A DNA stretch of 64,000 nucleotides, from assembly GCF_009727155.1 (NCBI RefSeq), contig NZ_WNWM01000002.1:4092001-4156000 (forward strand). The letters run 5' to 3'. Within the stretch, counting starts at the first letter, position 1; each line of letters begins with the position of its first letter. The position numbers were made by a program, and so were the translations under genes. This document shows, piece after piece, positions 1-8,436 of the stretch. The notes beneath the pieces were generated by a model. That model ran no database searches. It had not been told where the DNA came from and worked only from the letters and a program-made list of their open reading frames with translations. The stretch is from Pseudoduganella dura. GTDB taxonomy: Bacteria; Pseudomonadota; Gammaproteobacteria; Burkholderiales; Burkholderiaceae_D.

Positions 1-1212
1 GGCGCGGCCCGCCAGTTCCGTACCGCCATGCTTCGACGGGCCTTCGACCAGCACGCGCATCGTCTTGCCCACCATGGCCGCGCTGTGCCGTTTCGTATTG
101 GCATCGACCAGCGCCTGCAGCCGCTGCAGCCGCGCCAGTTTCACGTCGTGCGGCGTGTCGTCGGCCAGGTTCGCGGCCGGCGTGCCGGGGCGCTTGCTGA
201 AGATGAAACTGAACGAATTGTCGAAGTCGACATCCTGGATCAGCTTCATCATCGCCTCGAAATCCTGCTCCGTCTCGCCGGGGAAGCCGACGATGAAGTC
301 CGAGGCGATCGTGATGTCCGGCCGCACGGCCTTCACCTTGCGGATGATCGACTTGTACTCGAGCGCCGTATAGCCGCGCTTCATCGCGCCCAGGATCTTG
401 TCCGACCCGTGCTGGGCGGGCAGGTACAGGTGATCGGCCAGTTGCGGGATGCGCGCGTAGCAGTCGACCAGGCGCTGCGTGAATTCCTTCGGATGGCTGG
501 TGACGAAGCGGATGCGCTCGATGCCCGGAATGTCGGCCACGTATTCGATCAGCAGCGCGAAGTCGGCCTGCTGGCCGTCCGCCATCTGGCCGCGGAACGC
601 ATTCACGTTCTGCCCCAGCAGCATCACTTCCCTGACACCCTGCGCGGCCAGTCCGGCCACTTCGGTCAGCACATCGTCGAAGCGGCGCGACACTTCCTCA
701 CCGCGGGTGTACGGCACCACGCAGTAGCTGCAGTACTTACTGCAGCCTTCCATGATCGATACATAGGCGAACGGACCATCCACCCGCGCCGGCGGCAGGT
801 GGTCGAACTTTTCGATTTCGGGGAACGTGATGTCGACCTGCGGCTTGCCGCTGTGGCGGCGCAGCTCGATCATTTTCGGCAACCGGTGCAGCGTTTGCGG
901 GCCGAACACGATGTCCACCTGCGGCGCGCGCTTGACGATCGCCTCGCCTTCCTGCGAAGCCACGCAGCCGCCCACGCCGATCAGCAGGTCGGGGTTGGCT
1001 TCCTTCAGCTTGCGGAACACGCCCAGGTCGGAAAACACCTTTTCCTGCGCCTTTTCGCGCACCGAACAGGTGTTGAGGAGAATGACATCGGCGTCTTCCG
1101 GCGTCGCGGTACGCACCAGGCCATCCGTGGCGCCGAGGAGATCGGCCATCTTGTCCGAGTCGTACTCGTTCATCTGGCAGCCGAACGTCTTGATGAAAAC
1201 TTTTTTCTGCAT
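1..1212 (-). CDS. miaB: tRNA-2-methylthio-N6-dimethylallyladenosine synthase MiaB (3' part missing)
   Basis: Radical-SAM methylthiotransferase that adds the ms2 group to i6A37 of tRNAs reading UNN codons. It starts at the ATG whose complement is 1210-1212. The first residues, [20 protein letters not shown], hold the N-terminal cluster Cys typical of the MTTase domain. The radical-SAM triad CSKYCSYC falls at about residue 153-160. About 404 codons are present before the window edge; full-length MiaB is usually about 440-460 aa, so only the C-terminal TRAM portion is lost. The identification is firm. Its prenylating partner miaA lies 28 kb away in this window. No operon partner is visible upstream. 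Confidence 0.95.
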   Translation of the reverse strand, partial: MQKKVFIKTFGCQMNEYDSDKMADLLGATDGLVRTATPEDADVILLNTCSVREKAQEKVFSDLGVFRKLKEANPDLLIGVGGCVASQEGEAIVKRAPQVDIVFGPQTLHRLPKMIELRRHSGKPQVDITFPEIEKFDHLPPARVDGPFAYVSIMEGCSKYCSYCVVPYTRGEEVSRRFDDVLTEVAGLAAQGVREVMLLGQNVNAFRGQMADGQQADFALLIEYVADIPGIERIRFVTSHPKEFTQRLVDCYARIPQLADHLYLPAQHGSDKILGAMKRGYTALEYKSIIRKVKAVRPDITIASDFIVGFPGETEQDFEAMMKLIQDVDFDNSFSFIFSKRPGTPAANLADDTPHDVKLARLQRLQALVDANTKRHSAAMVGKTMRVLVEGPSKHGGTELAGRA

Positions 1213-1711
1213 GGCCGGCAGTTTACCGCAGTTTGCCCGGCTGGCCGCAGGAAACAGCTGGCAAGATGCAATCCGGGAGAAATTCCGATGCCAGCAGGCA
1301 TGCGGCTTTCCGGCTCATCAATGGCGATTCGACAACTCTGTCACTGAAGGGTTGACTGGTGTAACAATTTCCCACAGGTTCTATCGTGCGCTGTCCGCCG
1401 TTCCCGTGTGTTGAAATAGCATTGTTGTAAGTTATTTCAGCGAATGATTGATTTAAAACAAATCTTCGCTTGGCATGGCTAGGCTGGAGCGTGCTTGTTT
1501 GGGCATAGAATTTTGCTGAAAGTGCAAGTTTCAACCCAATGGTCGCCGGCCCTTGCGCCCGCAGTTTGGCGTACTCGTTTCCGGAACTAAGTCAGGTACC
1601 AGGTCAGGTATCAACTGCAGAACTAAGTTGGCGAACTAAGTTGGCTAAAACAAGTCTTTCTTTATGTCCGGGGCAGCATCTTCTAATCAACTATATCGAC
1701 GAGGATCAATC
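1213..1711. other. Intergenic region with short direct repeats, no gene
   Basis: This 499-bp stretch separates divergent miaB and a small plus-strand gene. It is locally AT-rich from 1360 to 1530, where the promoters probably lie. Reading frames here have no usable start signal or recognisable product. The only notable content is a set of short repeats at 1583-1645, described separately. Confidence 0.6.
1583..1645. repeat. GAACTAAGT direct repeats upstream of a small HTH-like gene
   Basis: GAACTAAGT occurs three times: at about 1584-1592, 1620-1628 and 1633-1641. The last two copies form a perfect 13-bp tandem unit (GAACTAAGTTGGC at 1620-1632 and 1633-1645). Between copies 1 and 2 lies a second short repetition of CAGGTA/CAGGT (about 1594-1611). 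The array ends 66 bp before the start codon at 1712, a plausible place for regulator binding, but no binding protein can be named. Confidence 0.7.
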
Positions 1712-2071
1712 ATGGCACACCACGCACTCTCATCCCAGGAAAGTTATAACCCGAATCACCTGCTCGATATTCTTCTGGGCAAGATGCAACTGAAAAACGA
1801 TGCAGCTCTGTCGCGCCTGCTGGAAGTGGCGCCGCCGGTCATCAGCAAGATCCGTCACCACCGCCTGCCCGTCGGCGCCTCGCTGCTGATCCGCATGCAT
1901 GAAGTCACCGGCATGAGCATTCGCGACCTGCGCGACCTGATGGGCGACCGTCGCACCAAATATCGCCTGTCCGATGCGCAGGGCCGCCCGAAACCAGAAG
2001 AAAAGGCAGCGCAGCAGGCCGCCGCCGCCGCTCAGGCGCAGCAAAAGCCGGAAGGCAACTACACCCACTGA
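1712..2071 (+). CDS. Small helix-turn-helix-like protein
   Basis: 119-aa protein of unknown exact role. The start at 1712 is chosen because GAGGA lies at 1701-1705. Residues 25-75 look like a Cro/XRE-type fold: a helix with DAALSRLLEVAPPVISKIRHH, then a second pair of helices around VTGMSIRDLRDLMGD. The C-terminal 30 residues are low-complexity, rich in Ala, Gln and Lys. DNA binding is inferred from the helix pattern, not proven by a clear family match. The gene stands alone behind the repeats at 1583-1645, which could be its own operator. No transfer signs are seen; codon use matches the neighbours. Confidence 0.7.
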   Translation: MAHHALSSQESYNPNHLLDILLGKMQLKNDAALSRLLEVAPPVISKIRHHRLPVGASLLIRMHEVTGMSIRDLRDLMGDRRTKYRLSDAQGRPKPEEKAAQQAAAAAQAQQKPEGNYTH

Positions 2072-2241
2072 GCCACCGCCGGCCGGGGCCTCCACTCCGG
2101 CCGTATTGCCTTGCGCGGCCTGTTCCCGACAGTTCGTATTCTACCGCCGCTTCGTTACCGCATTATTTCATCGCTTCGTTTGATTGCTTCATTTCATCAT
2201 GTCGTTTCACCGGCCCGATTTCCGGTTCCCGGCATCTCCCG

Positions 2242-3084
2242 TCACGCCAGCAGCACCCGCGCCATTTCGTCGAACTCGCCTTGCGTGTCCTTGAACACGC
2301 GCAAACATGTTGCCTCGTCCAGCCGCAACGCATGCCAAGCCATCGCCGACACCGGCGGCACGGCTTCATCCGCCACGCCGGCCAGGTCCAGTGCATGCGC
2401 GATTGCATCGGCAACGTGGATGATCGCCGCCAGGAAACCCGCGCCCGGCACGTCCGGCGCATGATGGTGGCCGATGGCGAGCCGCATCGTGTCGGAGAAA
2501 TTCCAGTGCTCGGCCAGTGCCAGCCCGGCATCCACATGGTCGATGCCGAGCACCGTCCGTTCGGCGTCGAGCCACAGCGCATCGTGCGCGCCGCGCCAGG
2601 CGATGACCCGTGCATAGTGCTCCGGGAAGCAGCTGACCAGCACCAGCCGGCCGATATCGTGCAGCAGGCCCGCCGTGAACGCATAGTCCTGGTTGAAGCG
2701 CAGGTGGCGCGCCAGCACCTTCGCGCAGATGGCCGTGCCGAGCGAATGGCGCCAGAACGCCGGGTGCGAAAAGCCCGCGCAGCGGTTCCCGGCGAAGCAG
2801 CCGGTCAGCGCCGCGGCGGTGATCAGGTTGCGCGAGGTCTGGAAGCCGAGATAGGTGATCGCCTGCTGGATGGTTGTCACCCGCACCTGCAGGCCGTACA
2901 GCGACGAGTTGGCCAGGCGCAGCGTCTTGGCCGTCAGCGCACCGTCCAGCGCCACCTTTTTCGCCAGCACGGCGATATCGACTTCTTCGGCATCGATGCT
3001 GTTCAGCAGGTCCATCACGACCGAGGGGAGGGAGGGCAGGTCGTCCAGGTTCTGCACGACATCGTCATAACCCAGGCGATTCAT
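2242..3084 (-). CDS. HDOD domain signalling protein
   Basis: 280-aa protein dominated by an HDOD domain (residues about 10-205), a degenerate relative of HD phosphohydrolases found in bacterial signalling proteins. The segment LPSLPSVVMDLLNSI is the typical opening, followed by LAKKVALDGALTAKTLRLANS. The motif LLHDIGRL is retained, whereas many HDOD proteins have lost part of it, so residual metal binding is possible. Its ATG overlaps the stop of the upstream 94-aa gene (ATGA at 3081-3084), indicating translational coupling. There is no receiver or GGDEF domain on the same chain. The signal it handles is unknown. Confidence 0.88.
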   Translation of the reverse strand: MNRLGYDDVVQNLDDLPSLPSVVMDLLNSIDAEEVDIAVLAKKVALDGALTAKTLRLANSSLYGLQVRVTTIQQAITYLGFQTSRNLITAAALTGCFAGNRCAGFSHPAFWRHSLGTAICAKVLARHLRFNQDYAFTAGLLHDIGRLVLVSCFPEHYARVIAWRGAHDALWLDAERTVLGIDHVDAGLALAEHWNFSDTMRLAIGHHHAPDVPGAGFLAAIIHVADAIAHALDLAGVADEAVPPVSAMAWHALRLDEATCLRVFKDTQGEFDEMARVLLA

Positions 3085-3365
3085 CCTCCGGCCCCGGCGC
3101 GGTAGGCGGACAGGTAGTCACGCAGTGCCTTGCCGGCGCCTGCCGGGCCGGCCGCCTGCACTTTTCGGAACAGGTAATCGATGCGCGCGGCGTGCGGCGC
3201 CTCGACCTGCAGCGTGTCGAGGCCGAGGCCCTGCAGCGAGGCCAGCATTGCCGGCGTCAGCACGGTGCCGCGCGGCAGCAGCAGCCCACCCTGCGCATCG
3301 CGCAATTCGTTCCACAGCACCATGCCGGCGCGTACCCGCGCCAGCGGCAGATCGTCGATTTCCAT
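3081..3365 (-). CDS. 94-aa protein resembling the N-terminal module of HD-GYP proteins
   Basis: The start at 3365 is set by GAGGAGG at 3371-3377, five bases upstream. The protein opens with MEIDDLPLARVRAGMVLWNE and continues with a stretch of the form DAQGGLLLPRGTVLTPAMLASL. That pattern (GMVL, then D-x-x-G-x-x-LLPxGTVLT) is familiar from the region in front of HD-GYP phosphodiesterase domains. Here it is a free-standing small protein whose stop overlaps the HDOD start. I infer that the two work as a pair, splitting what is elsewhere one chain. No enzymatic residues are seen. Confidence 0.75.
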   Translation of the reverse strand: MEIDDLPLARVRAGMVLWNELRDAQGGLLLPRGTVLTPAMLASLQGLGLDTLQVEAPHAARIDYLFRKVQAAGPAGAGKALRDYLSAYRAGAGG

Positions 3366-3493
3366 CGCATCCTCCTCGCTCCAAACGATCTTATCACCTT
3401 GTCGCAACAGCACGGGCTGGTCCGGCCGCGGCCGCAAGCCGGGCGCCCGCTTTGACGCGGCTGACGCATACTGCGCTCTCAAAGGAGGGAACC

Positions 3494-4039
3494 ATGAGCA
3501 CACAGCGGCAGGTTGCCCTGCTACGGGGAGTCAATGTCGGCCGGGCCAAGCGCATCGCCATGGCGGATTTGCGCAAGGTACTGGGCGACCTGGGATTTTC
3601 CGGCGTGCGTACGCTGCTCAACAGCGGCAACGCCGTGTTCGACTGCCCGGGGGGCGATGCGGCACGCTCCGCCGAGCGCATCGAGGAAGCGCTGGTACTG
3701 AAGCTGGGCGTGGGCGCGCGCGTGACCGTGCTCGATGCGCAGCAGCTGGCCGAAGTGGTCGCCGCGAATCCTCTGCTGGAGCAGGCCGTCGATCCTTCCC
3801 GGCTGCTGGTGGCGGTGCTCAGCAACCCCGCCGACCGTGTCAAGCTCGAACCGCTGGCGCACCAGCCATGGCAGCCCGAAGCGTTCGCGCTCGGCCAATG
3901 GGCCGCCTACATCTGGTGCGTGGATGGCGTGCTGGCCAGCCGTGCCGCCGCGGCGATGGGCAACCTGCTGGGCGATGCCGTGACCACCCGCAACTGGAGC
4001 ACCGTGACCAAGCTGCATGCGCTGGCGATGGAGGCCTGA
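3494..4039 (+). CDS. DUF1697 family protein
   Basis: 181-aa cytosolic protein. The start at 3494 has a strong AAAGGAGGGA just upstream. The N-terminal signature VALLRGVNVGRAKRIAMADL, with LLNSGNAVF at about residue 40, is characteristic of the DUF1697 family, whose structure is known but whose biochemical role is not. No signal peptide or membrane segment. It is divergent from the HDOD pair and apparently monocistronic. The family assignment is confident; no function can be given. Confidence 0.85.
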   Translation: MSTQRQVALLRGVNVGRAKRIAMADLRKVLGDLGFSGVRTLLNSGNAVFDCPGGDAARSAERIEEALVLKLGVGARVTVLDAQQLAEVVAANPLLEQAVDPSRLLVAVLSNPADRVKLEPLAHQPWQPEAFALGQWAAYIWCVDGVLASRAAAAMGNLLGDAVTTRNWSTVTKLHALAMEA

Positions 4040-4164
4040 TGTGCCGCCTGCCGCGTCCACGACGGCCGATCATCCGTCATGCCGCCGGCCCGGTTTTGGC
4101 GGCAGCCGGGCCATCGCTCCAGTTGCGGTAGACTGCCCGCTTCGACAGCCAACCCCGAAGTCCC

Positions 4165-4998
4165 ATGAAATATCTTCCACTCGTTGCCATGCTGGCCGGC
4201 GTTCTGCTGGCCGGCTGCGGCATCGTCAAGAAAGACAGCGCGGCCGGCCGCATCGCCGGCATGCAGGAAGCGGCCAATCCGCAGGTGCTGCTGCTCGGCG
4301 AAGTGCACGACAATCCGCAGGGCCACAAGCTGCGCTTCGAGGAATTGAAGAAGCGCGTCGACGCCGGCTGGCGCCCGGTCGTGGCGATGGAGCAGTTCGA
4401 CCACGAAGACCAGGTGCTGCTGGACGAGGCGCAGAAGGGCTGCGTGGATGCCGGCTGCCTGATCCGCGTGATGAACAAGAAAGGGTGGGACTGGCAACAG
4501 TATTACCCGGTGATCGGGCTGGCGCTGGACAAGCACCTGCCGATCGTGGCGGTCAACCTGTCGCGCGCGAACGCGTCGAAGGTGGTGCGCGATGGCGTGG
4601 CATCGAGCTTCGATCCGAAAACCGTGGCCGAATACCGGCTGGGCGAACCGATTTCGGCCGACTGGCGCAAGGCCCAGGAAAGCGAGATCCGCGCCGGCCA
4701 CTGCAACATGCTGCCCGACATGATGGTGCCCGGCATGGTCGACGCCCAGATGGCGCGCGACATCTGGATGGCCAAGCTGATCCGCGACCAGCAGCCGCGC
4801 GACGTGGTGCTCATCGCCGGCAACGGCCATGTGCGCAAGGATATCGGCGTGCCGCGCTGGCTCGATACGGTGGGCGCCAGGCTGACGGTGAAGGCGGTCG
4901 GCTACGTGGAAGGCGGCGGCATGAAGGCGCAGTTCGACGAGGTGCGGCCGATCCCGGCGCAGAAGCGCGCCGATCCCTGCGCGAAGTTCAAAAAGTAA
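4165..4998 (+). CDS. ChaN-like lipoprotein (haem-binding uptake/TIKI-fold family)
   Basis: 277-aa predicted lipoprotein: the signal sequence ends in the lipobox LAGC at residues 17-20. The body carries the family block VLLLGEVHDNPQGHKLRFEE (about residues 44-63), then VVAMEQFDHEDQ and the C-terminal IAGNGHVRKDIGVPRW. In ChaN from Campylobacter this fold dimerises around haem; related proteins resemble TIKI/TraB metalloproteases. Whether this copy binds haem is not decidable from sequence, and no iron-transport genes are adjacent. It is followed by a strong terminator at 4998-5024. Confidence 0.85.
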   Translation: MKYLPLVAMLAGVLLAGCGIVKKDSAAGRIAGMQEAANPQVLLLGEVHDNPQGHKLRFEELKKRVDAGWRPVVAMEQFDHEDQVLLDEAQKGCVDAGCLIRVMNKKGWDWQQYYPVIGLALDKHLPIVAVNLSRANASKVVRDGVASSFDPKTVAEYRLGEPISADWRKAQESEIRAGHCNMLPDMMVPGMVDAQMARDIWMAKLIRDQQPRDVVLIAGNGHVRKDIGVPRWLDTVGARLTVKAVGYVEGGGMKAQFDEVRPIPAQKRADPCAKFKK

Positions 4999-5024
4999 AA
5001 AGGGACGCAGCATGCGTCCCTTTT
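4998..5024. terminator. Bidirectional intrinsic terminator between chaN-like gene and udh
   Basis: Stem GGGACGCA (5002-5009) pairs with TGCGTCCC (5013-5020) across a 3-nt loop. It is flanked by AAAA on the left and TTTT on the right, so it can serve both converging genes. The hairpin begins exactly at the chaN-like stop codon, and udh ends at 5030. Confidence 0.9.
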
Positions 5025-5029
5025 CTGGA

Positions 5030-5845
5030 TCAGTCCTTGTACATCGGCCCGTCGAAGATGAACTTGCCGCCGTGGTAGTTGAACGTGGCGTCGTCGGCCG
5101 GCGGGTAGTCGCCCGATTCCGGCACGTCGGCGCGGAACTGTTCGGAGGAATCCTTCGGCTGGAAGCCCAGGTGGGCCGCCTTGCGGTTGTCCCACCACTG
5201 GCGCTTGTTGTTCGAGGCGCCGAACAGGATCGTGTGGCCCACGCGCGGCGTCAGCAACGACACGCGCAGCGATTCCACCAGGTCGTCATACGACAGCCAC
5301 GTGCACATCATGCGCGGGTTGTTCACGGCCGGGAACGACGAACCGATGCGCAGGCACACGGTCTCGATGCCCGCACGGTCGAAGTAGTAGCGCGCCAGCT
5401 GCTCGCCGAACACCTTCGACAGGCCGTACATGCTGTCCGGGCGCGGCGGGTCGTCGGCATCGATCACCTGCGTCTGCGGGTAGAAGCCGATCGCATGGTT
5501 CGACGACGCGAACACGATGCGCTTCACGCCCAGGCGGTGCGCCGCCTCGTAGATGTTGTACGTGCCCTGGATGTTGGCGAACATGATGTTCTCGAACGTG
5601 TTCTCGGTCGAGATGCCGCCGAAGTGCAGCACGGCGTCCACGCCTTCCATCATCTTCAGCACGGCGGCCTTGTCGGCCAGGTCCGCCTGGAAGATCTCTT
5701 CGCCTTCGCCGGCTTCGCCCATGTCGCCGATGTCGGACAGGCGTACCACGTCCGCCCACGGCTTGATCCGCTCGCGCAGCACTTTGCCGAGGCCGCCGGC
5801 CGCGCCGGTCAGCAACAGGCGCTTGAAAGGTTTTTTCGTCGTCAT
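5030..5845 (-). CDS. udh: NAD-dependent uronate dehydrogenase
   Basis: 271-aa short-chain dehydrogenase/reductase that oxidises galacturonate or glucuronate to the aldarolactone. The Rossmann motif is TGAAGGLGKVLRERI near residue 13-27. The catalytic Tyr-x-x-x-Lys is in SMYGLSKVFGEQLARYY, and ISTENTFENIMFANIQGTYN and SSNHAIGFYP match known uronate dehydrogenases. The length equals that of characterised Udh proteins (about 265-275 aa). It lies downstream of garD on the same strand, 150 bp away, and near pectin-degrading enzymes, which supports galacturonate as the physiological substrate. The start at 5845 is the first ATG before the Rossmann fold. Confidence is high for the family, slightly lower for the exact substrate. 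Confidence 0.88.
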   Translation of the reverse strand: MTTKKPFKRLLLTGAAGGLGKVLRERIKPWADVVRLSDIGDMGEAGEGEEIFQADLADKAAVLKMMEGVDAVLHFGGISTENTFENIMFANIQGTYNIYEAAHRLGVKRIVFASSNHAIGFYPQTQVIDADDPPRPDSMYGLSKVFGEQLARYYFDRAGIETVCLRIGSSFPAVNNPRMMCTWLSYDDLVESLRVSLLTPRVGHTILFGASNNKRQWWDNRKAAHLGFQPKDSSEQFRADVPESGDYPPADDATFNYHGGKFIFDGPMYKD

Positions 5846-5940
5846 TGTCGTCTCTTGAGTCTTGTACGAAGGTTCAGGAAGGAGCATCCTAACCGAATCT
5901 GCCGGGAGCGGAAGGCTGCCGGGCAAATTCGCGTGAGAAT

Positions 5941-5982
5941 GATCGGGACTGCGTGATCGGGACTGCGTGATCGGGACTGCGT
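5941..5982. repeat. Three perfect 14-bp tandem repeats
   Basis: GATCGGGACTGCGT is repeated exactly three times at 5941-5954, 5955-5968 and 5969-5982, in the spacer between garD (upstream) and udh. Each unit contains no obvious dyad. It may be a slippage-prone microsatellite; a regulatory role is only a guess. Confidence 0.9.
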
Positions 5983-5995
5983 GTCCGGGAATACG

Positions 5996-7558
5996 TCAGG
6001 TCACCGGCGCCGGGTTGAAGAGCACGAGGGCGTTATGCAGTTTCCAGTGCTCGGCCCAGGTCCTCCTGCCGCTGGCGGTATCAAGCAGCAGCTGGAACAG
6101 TTCCCAGCCCACGCTTTCGATCGTGGCTTCGCCGGTGGCGATGCGGCCCGCGTTCACATCCATCAGATCGTGCCAGCGGCGCGCCAGGTCGTCGCGCGTG
6201 GCCACCTTGATCACCGGGCATTCGGCCAGGCCGTAAGGCGTGCCGCGGCCGGTGGTAAACACGTGCAGGTTCATGCCGGCGGCCAGCTGCAGCGTGCCGC
6301 AGATGAAATCCGATGCCGGGGTGGCCGTATAGATCAGGCCCTTCACGCCCTTCGTCGTGGCTTTCTCGCCCGGCGAGAGTACGCCGGTGATCGGCACGCT
6401 GCCCGACTTGACGATCGAGCCCATCGCCTTTTCGACGATGTTCGACAGGCCGCCTTTCTTGTTGCCCGGCGTGGTGTTGGCGCTGCGGTCGACACCGCCG
6501 CGCGTCAGGTATTCGTCGTACCAGGCCATCTCGCGGATCATTTCCTGCGCCACCTCGGCAGTGGCGGCACGCGAGGTCAGCTGGTCGATCCCGTCGCGCA
6601 CCTCGGTCACTTCCGAGAACATCACGGTGGCGCCGGCACGCACCAGCAGGTCGGTGGCAAAGCCCACGGCCGGATTGGCGGTCACGCCGGAGAAGGCATC
6701 GCTGCCGCCGCACTGCACGCCGACCACCAGGTCGGAAGCGGGGCAGGTCACGCGCTGGCGTTTGTTCAACACTTCGAGCTGCGCCTCGGCCGTCTGCATG
6801 ATCGACTCGACCATCGACATGAAGCCCACGTTGCCGGCATCCTGCAGGCAGACCACCGGCGGCTCGGTGGCGATGGTGTCGTCCTTGCGGCGGATCTGGA
6901 TCGAATTGGCGGGGAACAGGCGGGTCGGCTGCAGCTTTTCGCAGCCCAGCGAGACAACCATCGCCTGGCCGCCGAAGTTCGGATTCTTGCTGATGTTGTG
7001 GATCGTGCGGATCGGGATGTTCGCACCCGGCGCCTCGATCGCCACGCCGCAGCCATAGGTATGTTCGAGGCCGACCACGTCGTCCACGTTCGGGTAGCGC
7101 GGCAGCAGCTCGGCCTTGATGCGCTTCACCGCGAACTCCACCACGCCGGAGACGCACTGCACGGTGGTGGTGATGCCCAGGAGATTGCGCGTGCCGACCG
7201 AGCCGTCCTCATTGCGGAAGCCCTGGAACGTATAGCCCTCCAGGGCTTCCAGCGGCGGCACCTTCACGGTGGCGATCGGCAGGTTGTCCAGCTCGCGTGC
7301 CGGCGGCATTTCCAGCAACTGCTCGGAAACCCAGCTGCCTCGTGGAATGTCGCGCACGGCGCGGCCGATCGATACGTTGTAACGCAGCACATTCTCGCCC
7401 TGCGCGATGTCGGCCAGCGCCACCTTGTGGCCTTGCGGCACGGCTTCGACCAGTGCGAGGCCATCGGGGAAGACGGTGCCCGCGGGCAGCCCGCCATCGT
7501 TGACGACGATCGCGACATTGTCGTTGGCGTGCATGAGGATACGGCGCGGAGTGCTCAT
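5996..7558 (-). CDS. garD: Galactarate dehydratase
   Basis: 520-aa member of the GarD/UxaA dehydratase family, an iron-dependent cytosolic enzyme converting galactarate to 5-keto-4-deoxy-D-glucarate. The N-terminal SAF-type domain ([23 protein letters not shown]-like [17 protein letters not shown]) is followed by the catalytic domain with [20 protein letters not shown] and the Cys-bearing [20 protein letters not shown]. Length matches E. coli GarD (523 aa), and the N-terminal domain argues for GarD over altronate dehydratase. The start at 7558 lies just after GGATAGAAAC. Together with Udh it forms the oxidative uronate route: uronate, aldarolactone, aldarate, keto-deoxy-glucarate. It is divergent from a GntR regulator that probably controls it. 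Confidence 0.92.
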   Translation of the reverse strand: MSTPRRILMHANDNVAIVVNDGGLPAGTVFPDGLALVEAVPQGHKVALADIAQGENVLRYNVSIGRAVRDIPRGSWVSEQLLEMPPARELDNLPIATVKVPPLEALEGYTFQGFRNEDGSVGTRNLLGITTTVQCVSGVVEFAVKRIKAELLPRYPNVDDVVGLEHTYGCGVAIEAPGANIPIRTIHNISKNPNFGGQAMVVSLGCEKLQPTRLFPANSIQIRRKDDTIATEPPVVCLQDAGNVGFMSMVESIMQTAEAQLEVLNKRQRVTCPASDLVVGVQCGGSDAFSGVTANPAVGFATDLLVRAGATVMFSEVTEVRDGIDQLTSRAATAEVAQEMIREMAWYDEYLTRGGVDRSANTTPGNKKGGLSNIVEKAMGSIVKSGSVPITGVLSPGEKATTKGVKGLIYTATPASDFICGTLQLAAGMNLHVFTTGRGTPYGLAECPVIKVATRDDLARRWHDLMDVNAGRIATGEATIESVGWELFQLLLDTASGRRTWAEHWKLHNALVLFNPAPVT

Positions 7559-7688
7559 GTTTCTATCCTGGAGGGGCCGGCGGCGCGGGATCGGCGTGTT
7601 GTAGTTACGCAACGATCAGGCGTGCCGGCGAGTTGTCTGATGACTTCAGTATGACAGATGCCCAAATTTTTGGCTAGTCCACATTGCT

Positions 7689-7726
7689 CATTTGGTCTGA
7701 CCGGTTTAGAATGGCCTGACCAAATG
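7689..7726. promoter_or_regulatory. Putative GntR operator between garD and its regulator
   Basis: An inverted repeat CATTTGGTC (7689-7697) / GACCAAATG (7718-7726) lies 5 bp ahead of the regulator start. Inside it sit two near-identical sites, GGTCTGACC (7694-7702) and GGCCTGACC (7713-7721), centred 19 bp apart, about two helical turns. The form T-GGTC-N-GACC-A fits the short dyads bound by FadR-subfamily GntR proteins, and resembles the core of uronate regulator sites in enterobacteria. The position suggests autoregulation plus control of garD-udh. Confidence 0.7.
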
Positions 7727-7731
7727 CAATA

Positions 7732-8436
7732 ATGAAAAGCAAGATGCTGAAACGTCCGCCATCACCGCAAGAGTCTCCCGAGCCGCGGCTTTACCGCGTG
7801 GTGGCCGACCGTATCGCGCAATTGATCCGCGACGATGGTATCGCGCCCGGCTCACGACTGCCATCGGAACGCGATCTGGCGACCAAGCTGGCCGTCAGCC
7901 GGGCATCGCTGCGCGAAGCGCTGATCGCCCTCGAGCTGGGCGGCGTGATCGAGGTGCGCGGCGGTTCGGGCGTCTATGTATGCGAGGCGAGGCAGGAAAG
8001 CACCGTGCCGGAAGCGGGCCCGGGGCCGTTCGAAGTGTTGTCGGCACGCCGCCTGATCGAGGCCGAAGTGGCGGCGATCGCCGCCCGCGTGGCCACCGAC
8101 AGTGCGATCGACGCGATCCTCAAGGCGGTGGAGGAAATGGAAGCGCATCACGCCAACAAGACGACCAACGAACAGGCCGACCGCAACTTCCACCTGGCGA
8201 TCGCCCGCGCCACCGGCAACAGCGCGCTGGTGGGCACGATGGACTACCTGTGGAACCAGCGCGGCCGGTTGTGGCACAAGCTGAAGGAGCATTTCCAGAC
8301 GGAGGAGCTGCGGCAGGAAACGCTGAAGGATCACCGCCGCATCTTCGAGGCGATCGCGGCGCACGATGCGGCCGCCGCGCGGCGGGCGATGCGCTCGCAC
8401 CTGGAACGCGTGACGCGCACTTTCTCGCGCGGCTGA
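7732..8436 (+). CDS. GntR family (FadR subfamily) regulator of uronate genes
   Basis: 234-aa transcription factor. Residues 18-90 form the GntR winged helix: YRVVADRIAQLIRDDGIAPG then LPSERDLATKLAVSRASLRE. Residues about 100-230 form the all-helical FCD effector domain with its His-rich pocket (for example FHLAIARATGN and DHRRIFEAI). The FCD domain places it in the FadR group that includes ExuR and UxuR. Because it is divergent from garD-udh and next to pectin genes, a uronate or aldarate is the likely effector (inference). The ATG at 7732 lacks a clear ribosome site; ATG 7744 is an alternative. The operator immediately upstream implies autoregulation. Confidence 0.88.
   Translation: MKSKMLKRPPSPQESPEPRLYRVVADRIAQLIRDDGIAPGSRLPSERDLATKLAVSRASLREALIALELGGVIEVRGGSGVYVCEARQESTVPEAGPGPFEVLSARRLIEAEVAAIAARVATDSAIDAILKAVEEMEAHHANKTTNEQADRNFHLAIARATGNSALVGTMDYLWNQRGRLWHKLKEHFQTEELRQETLKDHRRIFEAIAAHDAAAARRAMRSHLERVTRTFSRG

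Noticed and set aside
1223..1534. 103-codon minus frame upstream of miaB
   Set aside because: Lies over the promoter-like AT-rich stretch, overlaps the miaB leader and has no ribosome site.
5981..7654. 557-codon open frame on the plus strand
   Set aside because: It is the antisense of garD. High GC keeps opposite frames open; the composition (His, Arg, Ala-rich) is not protein-like and there is no ribosome site.
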